From: Phytoactinopolyspora halotolerans
Lineage (GTDB): Bacteria > Actinomycetota > Actinomycetes > Jiangellales > Jiangellaceae
Direction of reading: 5' to 3'
Assembly (NCBI RefSeq): GCF_010550675.1
Contig: NZ_JAAGOA010000010.1
Coordinates: forward strand, 124,001-188,000
DNA length: 64,000 nucleotides
The stretch's first letter is position 1, and each line of letters starts with the position of its first letter. The notes beneath the pieces were generated by a model, which had not been told where the DNA came from, made no database searches, and saw only the letters and a list, made by a program, of their open reading frames with translations. The position numbers and the translations under genes were made by a program. This document shows positions 8,518-18,799 of the stretch, one piece after another.

Positions 8518-9744
8518 ATGACGGAGGCGAAACGGAGCCGGCTGGAGACACCCGACGGCGCGATGTTCGACGGCTACACGCTTCCCTATGGCGTGTTCTC
8601 GACCGCACGCGAGGAACCGCGCGTGGGCGCAGCCGTCGGCGACTATGTGATCGACCTGGCGCCGCTGGCGGCCGTCGAAGGGCTCGACGGCGGCCACGTG
8701 TTCGACCGGCCGTCCCTGAACCCGTTCATGAGCCTGGGCCGGCCGGCGTGGCAGGCGGTGCGCGACTGGCTGCTGGAGCTGGTCACCGCGGGGTCACCGA
8801 GTGAGCTGCTGGAACCGCACTTGGTCCCCTTGTCCGACGTCGAGCTGCACATGCCGTTCGAGGTCGCCGACTACGTCGACTTCTACTCGAGCCGGTCGCA
8901 CGCGGAGAACGTCGGCAAGATCTTCCGGCCCGACTCGCCGTCGCTGCCGGCCGCGTGGCGACACCTGCCGATCGGATACCACGGGCGATCGGCGACGGTC
9001 GTGCCGTCCGGCTCGGAGATCGTCCGCCCGTCCGGCCTGCGCCGCAGCGGTGACGGCGTCGTGTTCGGGCCGTCGAACCGGCTGGACATCGAGGCCGAGG
9101 TGGGGTTCGTCGTCGGGACGCCGTCCGAGCGCGGACACCCGGTGCCGGTAGACGACTTCACCGAACACGTCTTCGGCGTCGTGCTGGTCAACGACTGGTC
9201 CGCCCGCGATCTGCAGGCGTTCGAATACGTACCGCTGGGACCGTTCCTGGGCAAGTCCTTCGCCACCTCGATCTCGCCGTGGGTCGTGCCCCTGGCGGCG
9301 CTGGAACATGCCCGGATCGAACCGCCCGTCCGCGATCCGGAGCCCGCTGCGTATCTGGCCGAGGCCGAGCCATGGGGGTTGGACATCCGTCTCGAGGTCG
9401 AGTGGAACGGCACGGTGGTGTCCCAGCCACCGTTCGCGGAGATGTACTGGACACCCGCGCAGCAGCTCGCGCATCTCACCGTCAACGGAGCCGCCGTACG
9501 TACCGGCGAGCTGTATGCGTCCGGAACGGTCAGTGGACCGGAGAAGGACGAACGAGGGTCGTTTCTCGAGCTGTCGTGGAACGGCAGCGAGCCGGTGGTT
9601 CTCGACAACGGTTCCCGGCGCAGCTTCCTGGAGGACGGCGATACGGTCATCATCCGCGCCACCGCCCCCGGACCCGGCGGAACCCGTCTGAAGCTGGGCG
9701 AGGTCAGCGGCAGCGTCCGCCCCGCCGGCGATTCCGGCCGCTGA
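8518..9744 (+). CDS. fahA: Fumarylacetoacetase
   Basis: 408 residues, normal for the family. The enzyme hydrolyses fumarylacetoacetate to fumarate and acetoacetate, the last step of tyrosine/homogentisate breakdown, in the cytosol. It has an N-terminal SH3-like domain and then the catalytic beta-roll. Visible family residues include DFYSSRSHAENVG (metal Asp and the catalytic His of the dyad), DIEAEVGFVVG (metal Glu pair) and VLVNDWSARD (metal Asp), followed by PLGPFLGKSFATSISPW. ATG 8518 (MTEAKR) is preferred to an upstream in-frame TTG. 4-Hydroxyphenylpyruvate dioxygenase of the same pathway is 2 kb away on the other strand. Homogentisate dioxygenase is not in the window. It is convergent with the cation efflux gene, with 6 bp between stops. 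Confidence 0.96.
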   Translation: MTEAKRSRLETPDGAMFDGYTLPYGVFSTAREEPRVGAAVGDYVIDLAPLAAVEGLDGGHVFDRPSLNPFMSLGRPAWQAVRDWLLELVTAGSPSELLEPHLVPLSDVELHMPFEVADYVDFYSSRSHAENVGKIFRPDSPSLPAAWRHLPIGYHGRSATVVPSGSEIVRPSGLRRSGDGVVFGPSNRLDIEAEVGFVVGTPSERGHPVPVDDFTEHVFGVVLVNDWSARDLQAFEYVPLGPFLGKSFATSISPWVVPLAALEHARIEPPVRDPEPAAYLAEAEPWGLDIRLEVEWNGTVVSQPPFAEMYWTPAQQLAHLTVNGAAVRTGELYASGTVSGPEKDERGSFLELSWNGSEPVVLDNGSRRSFLEDGDTVIIRATAPGPGGTRLKLGEVSGSVRPAGDSGR

Positions 9745-9750
9745 GCGATC

Positions 9751-10680
9751 TCAGTCGTGCTGAACGTACTCGTGGTCCAGGTGCCCGCGCGGCTCGATCT
9801 GGAACGTGCTGTGCTCGATGTCGAAATGGCCGGCCAGGCAACCGTGCAATCCGTCCAGGATCGACTCGGTGCCGCATTCGGCCTGGCTCATCTCGTCCAC
9901 CACCACATGTGCCGAGAGAACCGGGACGCCACTGGTGATGGTCCACGCGTGCAGGTCGTGAACGTCGACGATGCCGGGAACGTCCATCATGTGCCTGCGG
10001 ACCTCGTCCAGATCCACGCCCTTGGGGGTCGCCTCCAGCAGGACATGCACCACGTCCCGCAGTAACATCCACGCGCGCGGCAGGATCATCAACCCGATCA
10101 GGATGGACGCCACGGCATCGGCACGGACGTCACCGCCTGCCATGATCACGATCGCCGCACCCACCACGGCGACCGAACCAAGCAGGTCGCCCAGCACCTC
10201 GAGATAGGCACCGCGCACGTTCAGGCTCTGCTCCTTCCCGCGTCGCAGGATAAGCAGTGAGACCCCGTTGCCGGCCAGACCGATGAGAGCGGCGACGAGC
10301 ATGACGTCGCTCTCGACGGCTCCCGGGTCGGTCAGGCGGCGCACCCCTCCGATCAGCACCAGGATCGCGGCCACCCCGACCACGACGGCGTTCGTCATCG
10401 CAGCGAGAATCTCGGCCCGCTGCAGGCCGAACGTCCGTCGCGCGCTCGGAGGACGGGCCGCGATCAACGTGGCCAGTAGCGCCAGGGCGACCCCGGTGCC
10501 GTCGGTGAAGCTGTGCGCCGCGTCTGCCAACAGCGCCATCGAGCCGGACAACCACGCGCCGATCACCTGCGCGAGCGTGATTCCGGCGACGATGCCGAGG
10601 ACCGCCATCATCCGTCGACGGTGCGCGTAGGCGGCCGTTCCGGTCGTGTCGCCGTGGCCGTGTCCGTGCCCGAAGCCCAT
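9751..10680 (-). CDS. Cation diffusion facilitator (CDF) metal efflux protein
   Basis: 309 residues and six predicted membrane helices, with a His-rich N-terminus (GHGHGHG) and a cytoplasmic C-terminal domain. CDF proteins export Zn, Co, Cd and similar ions in exchange for protons. The helix 2 metal site is HSFTD. The equivalent helix 5 site reads YLEVLGD, with Glu where many zinc CDFs have His, which may shift metal preference. Helix 1 and 2 motifs (GSMALLADAAH) are typical. Its ATG at 10680 shares one base with the TGA of the ArsR gene (TGATG), so the two are translationally coupled. An upstream in-frame start at 10734 would lie inside the ArsR gene and was rejected. Confidence 0.94.
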   Translation of the reverse strand: MGFGHGHGHGDTTGTAAYAHRRRMMAVLGIVAGITLAQVIGAWLSGSMALLADAAHSFTDGTGVALALLATLIAARPPSARRTFGLQRAEILAAMTNAVVVGVAAILVLIGGVRRLTDPGAVESDVMLVAALIGLAGNGVSLLILRRGKEQSLNVRGAYLEVLGDLLGSVAVVGAAIVIMAGGDVRADAVASILIGLMILPRAWMLLRDVVHVLLEATPKGVDLDEVRRHMMDVPGIVDVHDLHAWTITSGVPVLSAHVVVDEMSQAECGTESILDGLHGCLAGHFDIEHSTFQIEPRGHLDHEYVQHD

Positions 10681-11123
10681 CAGTGCCTCCGCGGACGCGC
10701 CTGGGTTCCGGCGTGGCCGGAGGCGTGCAGGCACCCACGGACCGCGGCACCACAGGCCTCCGCGGACTCCGGTCGATGGTGTTCAGGACAGAGCGTGACG
10801 GCCGAGCCGCCGGCATCCAGCACATTCTCGGCAGCGGCGAGCATGCGCCACAGCTCCGGTCGGGCGAGTGCGTAGTAGGTCGACCGGCCGTGTGGATGCG
10901 CGTCGATCAGGCCGGCCGAGCGCAGGCATGCCAGGTGCCCGGACACGGTCGACTGGGCCAGTCCAAGATCACGAGTGAGGTCGACGACGCGTCGCTCACC
11001 GTCACCCAGCAGTCGGATGATGGCCAGCCGGGCCGGATCGGCCAGGCTGTGGAAGAGCATGACGGCCGCCTGATCCGTCTCACGGCTCGCGACGCCGCCG
11101 ACAACGGTTGGATTCATCGGCAT
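10680..11123 (-). CDS. ArsR/SmtB-family metal-responsive repressor
   Basis: 147 residues. A winged-helix ArsR domain (about 20-105) contains LADPARLAIIRLL, then the recognition helix region LAQSTVSGHLACLRSAGLI and the wing HGRSTYYAL. The classical ELCVCDL metal site of ArsR is absent (RRVVDLTRD instead). A C-terminal extension carries several Cys and His (CPEHH, EACG, GCLHASGH), so metal is probably sensed there. It is cotranscribed with the CDF exporter and presumably represses both until metal binds. ATG 11123 is chosen because TATCAT lies exactly six bases upstream, fitting a leaderless transcript; starts at 11117, 11141 or 11189 are possible. Confidence 0.9.
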   Translation of the reverse strand: MPMNPTVVGGVASRETDQAAVMLFHSLADPARLAIIRLLGDGERRVVDLTRDLGLAQSTVSGHLACLRSAGLIDAHPHGRSTYYALARPELWRMLAAAENVLDAGGSAVTLCPEHHRPESAEACGAAVRGCLHASGHAGTQARPRRH

Positions 11124-11180
11124 ATACCGATGATAGCGCATCTGGCCAATGTATGCTTGGCGGTCGTTTACGCTCGCCCC
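11124..11180. promoter_or_regulatory. Divergent promoter region of ArsR and SRPBCC-like genes
   Basis: Only 57 bp separate the two start codons. On the minus strand TATCAT (11135-11130) ends six bases before the ArsR ATG. On the plus strand TACGCT (11169-11174) ends six bases before GTG 11181. Both arrangements fit leaderless mRNAs. GCATAT and GTATGC form a weak imperfect repeat around the ArsR start, a possible self-operator. Confidence 0.45.
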
Positions 11181-11741
11181 GTGCCCCACGTGAAGATCAC
11201 GGGTGAGCGCGAGATCGGTGTCCGCCCGAGTGTCGTCTGGGATCGACTCGCCACCATCCTGTCCGCACAGGGCAGTTCACTACGCCCGGGCGGCGTCTTC
11301 GCACTCAAGAACCCGGCGACCGAGGTCCACGGCGGCAATCCGGATCGACTCCGCCTGGTTTCCGTTCAGAGACACCGGCAGCTGGTCCTCGAGACCACAG
11401 GCGCGGCCAACGCGGGGTGGCGGGCCCACATCGACCTGGCCTCATCCGCACGAGGAACGCTCGTCCGGCTTCGGGCTGAACTCCGTCTGCCGGGCGGTCT
11501 ACTGCTGACAGCGGCGCGGTGGATCTTCCGGCGACGCTACCGGCGAATCTGCGCCGATGCGGCAGCGTACGTCCTGTCCGAGATCGAGCTGCTGGCGACC
11601 GACGGTCACGCGCCGAAGCCGCGCAATCCGCTCCGCCATCTGCCGTTCGCCGGCGATAGGTTCGAGGCCCACAACGACGAAGCGGAGAGCCGGCCGCTGC
11701 TTCTTCACCTGTACGAGTCAGCGAAGGCTACCGAGGACTAA
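11181..11741 (+). CDS. SRPBCC-like small protein of unknown function
   Basis: 186 residues. The N-terminus (ITGEREIGVRPSVVWDRLATIL) and the alternating strand pattern that follows (RLRLVSVQRHRQLVLETT, WRAHIDLASS, GTLVRLRAELRLPG), ending in a long helix, resemble the SRPBCC/polyketide-cyclase helix-grip fold. The assignment rests on pattern only. The frame stays open upstream through the antisense of the ArsR gene, but that stretch is a shadow; GTG 11181 follows a TACGCT box. It is divergent from the ArsR-CDF pair and convergent with the dioxygenase, with two bases between stops. A role in metal response is possible but unproven. Confidence 0.6.
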   Translation: MPHVKITGEREIGVRPSVVWDRLATILSAQGSSLRPGGVFALKNPATEVHGGNPDRLRLVSVQRHRQLVLETTGAANAGWRAHIDLASSARGTLVRLRAELRLPGGLLLTAARWIFRRRYRRICADAAAYVLSEIELLATDGHAPKPRNPLRHLPFAGDRFEAHNDEAESRPLLLHLYESAKATED

Positions 11742-11743
11742 CG

Positions 11744-13077
<1,334 letters not shown>

Positions 13078-13080
13078 ATC

Positions 13081-13109
13081 TTGAGCAGACAATAGCGCTC
13101 TTCTATATA
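13081..13109 (+). promoter_or_regulatory. Likely sigma-70 promoter of the Lrp-type regulator
   Basis: TTGAGC (13081-13086) and TATATA (13104-13109) are separated by 17 bp, in an unusually AT-rich stretch. Transcription would start near 13116, leaving a leader of about 80 bases before GTG 13197. Confidence 0.5.
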
Positions 13110-13196
13110 CAATATGATCACTATCAAGAGGGCTTAGCGCCGATGGCCGCAAGGTCCCAGCCGACCGTCGCGCGCTGCGCAAGCGGAGAATGAGGT

Positions 13197-13676
13197 GTGG
13201 TCGAGGAGATGGTCGACGCGCTGGATACCCGGATCATCGAACTGTTCACTCATGAGCCCCGGATCGGCGTACTCGAAGCCTCACGCCGGCTCGGCGTTGC
13301 GCGGGCGACCGTACAGTCTCGCCTGGACAAGATGGTCTCGACGGGCGTGATCAGCTCATTCGCGCCGACGGTCGATCCACACGCGCTCGGTTACCGGGTG
13401 ACGGCCTTCGCCTCACTCGACATCCGGCAGGGGGCGCGACAGTCCGTCGCCGCGCACCTCGAACGGATCCCCGAGGTCCTCGAGGTGCACACCATCACCG
13501 GCCAAGGCGACCTGCTCTGCCGGATCGTCGCCCGGGACAACGACGACCTGCAGCGCGTCATCGACGAGCTGGTGGGCGACGCCGACATCGTGCGTACCTC
13601 CACCCTGATCGCGCTCTCGACCGTCGTGGGGCCACGCGTCCTACCTCTGCTGCACCGCGCCGAGACGGGGAGTTGA
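13197..13676 (+). CDS. Lrp/AsnC-family transcriptional regulator
   Basis: 159 residues, normal for the family. An N-terminal helix-turn-helix (about 8-60: LDTRIIELFTHEP, then VLEASRRLGVARATVQSRLDKM) is followed by an alpha-beta RAM ligand-binding domain (VTAFASLDIRQG, EVLEVHTITGQGDLLCRIVA). GTG 13197 is used, with an ATG at 13209 as alternative. Lrp-type proteins bind amino acids or related metabolites. Placement divergent to the dioxygenase suggests control of tyrosine catabolism by an aromatic amino or keto acid; this is inference. Confidence 0.93.
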   Translation: MVEEMVDALDTRIIELFTHEPRIGVLEASRRLGVARATVQSRLDKMVSTGVISSFAPTVDPHALGYRVTAFASLDIRQGARQSVAAHLERIPEVLEVHTITGQGDLLCRIVARDNDDLQRVIDELVGDADIVRTSTLIALSTVVGPRVLPLLHRAETGS

Positions 13677-13760
13677 CCAGCTGTCACCTGCAGCGTCATG
13701 CCACCGATACCATCCGTAGTGCGGACCCCACTTGCCAGGGCCCCGGGTAGTCAGGCTTAA

Positions 13761-14282
13761 ATGTGCAGAGTGTCCAAACGAGCGTCGGGCGGTACGCTTT
13801 CCGCCTTCCTGATCCTGGCTGCGATCGTCGGCTTCGCCGTCGGCGCCTACCTTGGCACCCAATCGGGCGATGACGCCGAGCCCAGCGCGGCTTCCACCGA
13901 CCCGCCAGGCACGGACACGCCAGACGGGGACTCGACCGGTGCCCCCTCCGACGGCGACGAGCAGGACGAGGACGGCGAGGACGAGCCGTCCGGAGGATCG
14001 GGTGCCAGCCTGGAACTGTCCCAGTCGACGGCGGGCGCCAACGCGACCATCGAGTACACGCTCACGCTCGATTCCGGTGAGGCCGGCGTGCTCATGCAGA
14101 TGCAGCGCAACGTCGACGGTGCGGGCTGGGAGAACTTCCCCATAGACGCCCGTGAGACCGACGACAACGGACAGATCTCCGGGAACGTTCAGTCCAGCCG
14201 CCCCGGCCAGAACGCGTTCCGAATGATCGGCGTCAACGACGACTCAATCGTCTCCAGCGAGGCCGTCGTCACCATCGAGTAG
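13761..14282 (+). CDS. Single-pass membrane-anchored protein of unknown function
   Basis: 173 residues. A basic N-terminus is followed by one membrane helix (about 14-34, LSAFLILAAIVGFAVGAYLG), an Asp/Glu/Pro/Ser-rich linker (about 37-88) and a C-terminal domain of about 80 residues with beta-sandwich-like alternation (SGASLELSQSTAGANATIEYTL interrupted by short turns, ending EAVVTIE). The C-terminal domain should lie outside the cell. Start ATG 13761 or GTG 13770; neither has a strong ribosome site. It is convergent with the TetR gene, with three bases between stops. No family was recognised. Confidence 0.7.
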   Translation: MCRVSKRASGGTLSAFLILAAIVGFAVGAYLGTQSGDDAEPSAASTDPPGTDTPDGDSTGAPSDGDEQDEDGEDEPSGGSGASLELSQSTAGANATIEYTLTLDSGEAGVLMQMQRNVDGAGWENFPIDARETDDNGQISGNVQSSRPGQNAFRMIGVNDDSIVSSEAVVTIE

Positions 14283-14285
14283 CGG

Positions 14286-14894
14286 TCACCGCGGGTGCGG
14301 TACGCCCAGCAGCTCGAACGCCGCGGCACGGAAGTGTTCCCGCGCCTGCTGCGTGGTCAGTGCCGGCTCCCCGCGTAGCCGCTGCAGAGACAGACCGTCC
14401 ACCAGGGCCACCAGTAGTGTCACGGTGCGATCCGGATCAGGCGCGACGAAGGCACCGGCGGCCGCGCCATCCGTCACCATCGCGCGCAGCATCTCGTTCC
14501 ACCGGGCGTACCGGGACCGCTGCCCGGACCGCACCTCCCGGGCCTCCTCGGCCGGGCCGATGGAGTCAAACCACAGCTGCCAATGCCGCCTGGTCTCCTC
14601 GGTGAAGACCCCCTCGATCAGCAGGTCCAGGGCGCCCAGCGGATCGCTCTCCGCGCGAACCCGCTCCTCCAGCCGTTCGTAATAGGCAGTCACGTCCTGT
14701 GCGACGGCCACGTCGACGATGTCGGCCACGGAGCGGAAGTGATACGTGACCGTGCCGACCGAGACGCCCGCGGCTCGCGCGATTCCGCGCAGCGTGATCC
14801 CCCGCAGTCCGGACTCGTGCAGCAGCGGGACGGCAGCGTCGACGATCATCTGGCGCCGCACCTCGGGCGGCTGACGACGGCGTACCTCTGCCAT
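14286..14894 (-). CDS. TetR-family transcriptional regulator
   Basis: 202 residues. The N-terminal helix-turn-helix (about 10-58) has LLHESGLRGITLRGIARAAGVS and VGTVTYHFRS; the C-terminal helical ligand domain resembles the TetR_C type found with YcdC/BetI relatives (LLVALVDGLSLQRL). ATG 14894 lies four bases after the stop of the hydrolase gene, so it is the last gene of the ABC importer operon. The frame is open further upstream inside the hydrolase gene. It probably represses this operon through the palindrome at 22429-22452; the inducer may be a transported or hydrolysed substrate. Confidence 0.93.
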   Translation of the reverse strand: MAEVRRRQPPEVRRQMIVDAAVPLLHESGLRGITLRGIARAAGVSVGTVTYHFRSVADIVDVAVAQDVTAYYERLEERVRAESDPLGALDLLIEGVFTEETRRHWQLWFDSIGPAEEAREVRSGQRSRYARWNEMLRAMVTDGAAAGAFVAPDPDRTVTLLVALVDGLSLQRLRGEPALTTQQAREHFRAAAFELLGVPHPR

Positions 14895-14898
14895 GCGG

Positions 14899-16926
14899 TC
14901 AGGCCGACGTACGCGGGATCCGGTGCCGCCATTCCCGCTTGGCCACCACACCGTCGGAGTCACTCGTCTCGAGCAGCGTCTCCACCACGAAGTCATCGTA
15001 CGTGGCAGTCATCTCCGTCACGGTATGGATGCTGGCGCGCCATTCGCCCCGTGACAGGTCGATATGCCATTCGGACGATGCGGTGGCCGAGAGCGGATCA
15101 TCCGCCCGGATCCGGTAGGTCTCGCGGGCACGCTCCGTATAGTGCAGACCGTCGGGAAAGACCCTGGTGCCGCCGTAGTTCGGGTCGACCGCGACGGTCC
15201 ACTCACCGGTGTCCACCACATGCGTCACCATCCGCTCCGGACCGTCACCGCCGGTTCCGGGGCGGTGCTCGAGCGGCGCGGCCTGTTCCGGTTCGTCGAA
15301 CACGATCCCATCGAAGGTGACGCGTTGCCCGTCCGGCGCGCCGTCCTCGCACAGCGGCAGCCTGAGCGCGCTCCCGGCCGTATCGATTCGCAGCGTCGCC
15401 TCCTCACCGTGCGGCCACACCCACGGCCAGTAGGTCGTGCTCACCGCCAGTCTGAGCCGATGTCCGGCGGGAAGCACGTAACCGGTGGCGGTGAGATCGA
15501 TCCGCACGTCCTCGACCTGGTCGGGCGGCCACGGTGTCGCGCGGTCCCGCCCGTGCCGCTTCATCAGGTTCAACACACCACGGCTGACCAGTGTGGAGGA
15601 TCCGTCCGGCGCGACGTCGCAGAGCCGGGCGACGACGTTCGCCCGCGGCACGTCGCAGGACATCCTCAACGTGATCGCGGGCCGCCCCAGGACCGGCAAC
15701 GGCTCGGCCAGCGGTGCGGAATCGAAGCAGACCGAACGACCGTCCTCGGCCCGCTGGTCAGGGGGCAGATCGCTGGGGTTGCCGAAGGGGAAGAACCGCC
15801 CGGCATCCACCCCGGTGTGCTGCGGGGTGCGGACCACCACGGTGCCGTCCGGCTCGGCCAGAGCGGACGTGCCCAATCCACTGAGCGGGATGACACGCCG
15901 GGTCGAGGGCGGCGCGTCGACGCCCACCCAGCGCCCCTCGCGCCGCGGGTAGGCGGTGGCCGGGCCGACACCGTCCTGCAGGTACACCCGCAGCAGCGGC
16001 TCGTCCATGATCCCGGTGTCGCGCCCCTTGAGCCACTGATCCCACCACCGCAACGTCTCCTGCAGGAACCCGATGGCGGGCCCGGGCGGAAGCTCGATGT
16101 CCGGATACCGGTGCGCCCACGGCCCGACGATGCCCCGGACCGGCCCCGGCAGGTTCTCCACCAACCGCAGCACGGTGTCACGGTACGGATCGGCCCAACC
16201 GCCCACCGCGAGGACAGCCGCGTCCACCGACGCATAGTCCTGACAGACGCTGCCGTGGCACCAGTACGCATCCCGCTCCTGATGCGAGAGCCAGGTGGCC
16301 AGGAATGGTTCGGCCGCGTCCAGCCGCTCCTTCCACATCTCGCGCCACCGCTCGCCCACCACCGCCGGATCCGGGGGCCGCGCGGTGAACGCCTGCATCG
16401 TGCCCGCCCAGGCCGGCATGTCGATGCCGAGGACGGCTCCGCCGATGTAGTGCACGTCGTTGTCGTAGCGGTCATCGGTGGAGCAGGCCGTGACGACCGC
16501 CTTCAGCGGCTCCGGCCGCAGCGCGGCGATCTGCAGCGAGTTGAAGCCTCCCCAGGAGATGCCGAACATGCCCACCGCACCGGTACACCAGGGTTGCTCG
16601 GCGAGCCAGTGCACGACGTCGACGCCGTCGGCCAGCTCGACCTCGGTGTACTCGTCGACCATCACCCCCTCGGAGCTGCCCGAGCCGCGCAGGTCGACGC
16701 GGACCGAGGCGTAACCGTGCCCCGCGTACCAGGGGTGCCGCTGCGCGTCCCGGACGGCGGTCCAGTCGTCCTTGCGATAGGGCAGGTACTCCAGCAGCGC
16801 GGGCACCGGATCCACCTCCGCGTCCACGGGACGCCAGATGCGTGCGTGCAGCCGGGTCCCGTCCCGGGTCGGAATCCAGACGTCATCGACGACGACGCGC
16901 CGCGGGAAGTCCGTGCGGATTCTCAT
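14899..16926 (-). CDS. CocE/NonD-family serine hydrolase (X-Pro dipeptidyl-peptidase-like)
   Basis: 675 residues. An alpha/beta-hydrolase core carries the nucleophile Ser124 in GISWGG, the acid probably in GGWADPYRD, and His in GPWAHRYPD; the C-terminal third is a jelly-roll domain typical of this family (cocaine esterase, glutaryl acylase, X-prolyl dipeptidyl aminopeptidase). There is no signal peptide, so it works in the cytosol. ATG 16926 overlaps the TGA of the ATPase gene by four bases (ATGA). In this operon it likely hydrolyses an ester, amide or peptide brought in by the importer. The last 120 residues extend beyond the usual jelly roll and end in a distinct beta-rich segment. Confidence 0.9.
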   Translation of the reverse strand: MRIRTDFPRRVVVDDVWIPTRDGTRLHARIWRPVDAEVDPVPALLEYLPYRKDDWTAVRDAQRHPWYAGHGYASVRVDLRGSGSSEGVMVDEYTEVELADGVDVVHWLAEQPWCTGAVGMFGISWGGFNSLQIAALRPEPLKAVVTACSTDDRYDNDVHYIGGAVLGIDMPAWAGTMQAFTARPPDPAVVGERWREMWKERLDAAEPFLATWLSHQERDAYWCHGSVCQDYASVDAAVLAVGGWADPYRDTVLRLVENLPGPVRGIVGPWAHRYPDIELPPGPAIGFLQETLRWWDQWLKGRDTGIMDEPLLRVYLQDGVGPATAYPRREGRWVGVDAPPSTRRVIPLSGLGTSALAEPDGTVVVRTPQHTGVDAGRFFPFGNPSDLPPDQRAEDGRSVCFDSAPLAEPLPVLGRPAITLRMSCDVPRANVVARLCDVAPDGSSTLVSRGVLNLMKRHGRDRATPWPPDQVEDVRIDLTATGYVLPAGHRLRLAVSTTYWPWVWPHGEEATLRIDTAGSALRLPLCEDGAPDGQRVTFDGIVFDEPEQAAPLEHRPGTGGDGPERMVTHVVDTGEWTVAVDPNYGGTRVFPDGLHYTERARETYRIRADDPLSATASSEWHIDLSRGEWRASIHTVTEMTATYDDFVVETLLETSDSDGVVAKREWRHRIPRTSA

Positions 16927-18764
16927 CGCTCGCTCGTCAACTCCCACTGCCGCACGCGGTGTCCGTCGCCCAGCTCCACCATCTCCGGGCCGGCGTCCCG
17001 CCAACGCCACACGACGGCCCCGGTGCTCGCACCGACACCCGGGTCTGTGGCGTCGTGACGCAGCCCCGTGAGCCGCCCGGCGCTGAGCGACTCCCGGATG
17101 TCGCCGCCGGCCTCCGGACGCACCGATGCCCGTGCGAGCTCGGGATCAGGCTCCAGCGTGGCCTCGATGAGCTCGCGGGTGTACGGGTGGTTCGGGCCGT
17201 CGAAGACGGCATCGGCAGGCCCCTCCTCGACCACGACGCCTCCGTGCATCACCAGCAGCCGGTCCGCGATCCGCTTCACCACGCCTAGATCGTGGCTGAT
17301 GAACAGGCACGCCAGGTCATGCTCACCGCGCAGCTGCTCCAGCAGATCCAGGATCGACGCCTGCACGGAGACATCCAGTGCGGTGGTGATCTCGTCAGCC
17401 ACCATCACCGCCGGCGATCCCGCCAAGGCTCGGGCGATCCCGACTCGCTGCCGTTGCCCGCCGGAGAGCTGCATCGGCAGGCGGCGCAGCAACTCCGGCT
17501 CCAGCCGCACATCCCGTGCGAGTTCGGCCTCGCGGGCGGCGAGCTCGGAACCGCGGAGCCCACGGAACAGTCTCAACGGCCGCCGCACGGCCTCCGCCAC
17601 GACCCGGCGAGGGTTGAGTGACGTGTCCGCGTTCTGGAACACGAGCTGGATACGGCGGCGGAGCTCCAACGGCCGCCTGCGGGCCGCCTGCGCGAGGTCA
17701 CCGTCGCCGGTGGCGGGCAGGTATCGCATCGAACCGTCACGCGGCCCGTGCAGCCCGGCAAGACTCCAGGCCAGCGTCGACTTGCCGCTGCCCGACTCGC
17801 CGACCAGGGCGACGACTTCGCCACGACGCAACTCGAATGAGGCGCCGCGCACCGCCAGGTCCCGCTCGCGGTGGCCGTATCCGATCCGGACGTCCTGCAC
17901 CCGCAGCAGCGATTCACCGCGCGGCGATTCACCGCGCTGGCTCTGATCGGCTCCGTTTCGGCTCACTGCTCCGCCGATACGCGGAACCGCCCCCAGCAAC
18001 TCTCGGGTGTACTCGTCACCGGGCTCCTGGAACAGCTGCTTGGCCGGTGCAGACTCCACGGCCCGGCCGGCCCGCAGCACCGTCGCATGGTCGGCGAGCG
18101 CCGCCACCACACCGAAGTCATGGCTGACCATGACCGTCGCCGTGCCGAGCCGCAGGGTGAGTTCGCGCAGCAGGCCGAGGATGGCCCGCTGCGTGATCAC
18201 GTCCAGGCCGGTCGTCGGCTCATCGAGCACCAACACCTTCGGACGGACGGCCACCGCGAGGGCGATCGCCACCCGCTGTTGCTGGCCGCCGGAGAGCTGA
18301 TGCGGGTAGCGACGGCCGATCCGGTCCGGATCCGGGAGGCTGACCTGTGCGAATGTCTCGACGGTGCGTTCCCGTGCGGCTGCCCGGTCGGCGCCGGCCG
18401 CCAGCAGGGCCTCCTCTACCTGGCGCCCCACCCGCATCGACGGGGTCAGCGCGTGCCCCGCGTTCTGCGGGACCATCGCGACGGTCGTGGAACGCAGACG
18501 GCGCAGTCCGGCACGATCCAGCCCGAACACGTCGCGCCCGCCGACGCTCACCCGGCCCGACGTCAGCCTGGCTCCGGCACGCAGATGACCGAGGAGCGTG
18601 CGGGCCACCGTCGTCTTGCCTGACCCGGATTCTCCGACCAGAGCCGTCGTGGACCCCGCCGGCACCTCGAAGCTCACCTGATCGACGACGGTGGTGTCCC
18701 CGTACGCCACGCTCAGGTCGTCCACCCGGACCAGCACGTCGTCTGCGCGCATCGACCGCTCCAT
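16923..18764 (-). CDS. Fused double ATP-binding protein of a Dpp/Opp-type importer
   Basis: About 613 residues with two complete ABC ATPase domains in one chain, equivalent to DppD plus DppF. Each has Walker A GESGSGKT/S (first at about 44-51, second near 350), a signature (LSGGQQQ, LSGGQRQ), and Walker B plus D-loop (VLVLDEPTTGLD, VMVADEITTALD). The second Walker B has Ile for Pro in the usual DEPT. The C-terminal extension of about 60 residues lacks the Cys motif of oligopeptide ATPases. Start ATG 18764 is preferred; 18752 and 18794 are in frame and possible. It follows a permease gene and overlaps the hydrolase gene by ATGA. Confidence 0.93.
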   Translation of the reverse strand: MERSMRADDVLVRVDDLSVAYGDTTVVDQVSFEVPAGSTTALVGESGSGKTTVARTLLGHLRAGARLTSGRVSVGGRDVFGLDRAGLRRLRSTTVAMVPQNAGHALTPSMRVGRQVEEALLAAGADRAAARERTVETFAQVSLPDPDRIGRRYPHQLSGGQQQRVAIALAVAVRPKVLVLDEPTTGLDVITQRAILGLLRELTLRLGTATVMVSHDFGVVAALADHATVLRAGRAVESAPAKQLFQEPGDEYTRELLGAVPRIGGAVSRNGADQSQRGESPRGESLLRVQDVRIGYGHRERDLAVRGASFELRRGEVVALVGESGSGKSTLAWSLAGLHGPRDGSMRYLPATGDGDLAQAARRRPLELRRRIQLVFQNADTSLNPRRVVAEAVRRPLRLFRGLRGSELAAREAELARDVRLEPELLRRLPMQLSGGQRQRVGIARALAGSPAVMVADEITTALDVSVQASILDLLEQLRGEHDLACLFISHDLGVVKRIADRLLVMHGGVVVEEGPADAVFDGPNHPYTRELIEATLEPDPELARASVRPEAGGDIRESLSAGRLTGLRHDATDPGVGASTGAVVWRWRDAGPEMVELGDGHRVRQWELTSER

Positions 18765-18799
18765 TTCCGTCCCGTCCTCGGCCGCCCCATGCATCCGCG

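Noticed and set aside
10683-11741. A 352-codon reading of the SRPBCC-like gene beginning at 10683
   Set aside because: The first 165 codons are antisense to a clear ArsR gene; family-like sequence starts only after GTG 11181.
15064-17058. 664-codon open frame opposite the CocE/NonD hydrolase
   Set aside because: No recognisable domain, unlikely composition, and the minus-strand gene has a complete catalytic triad and operon overlaps.
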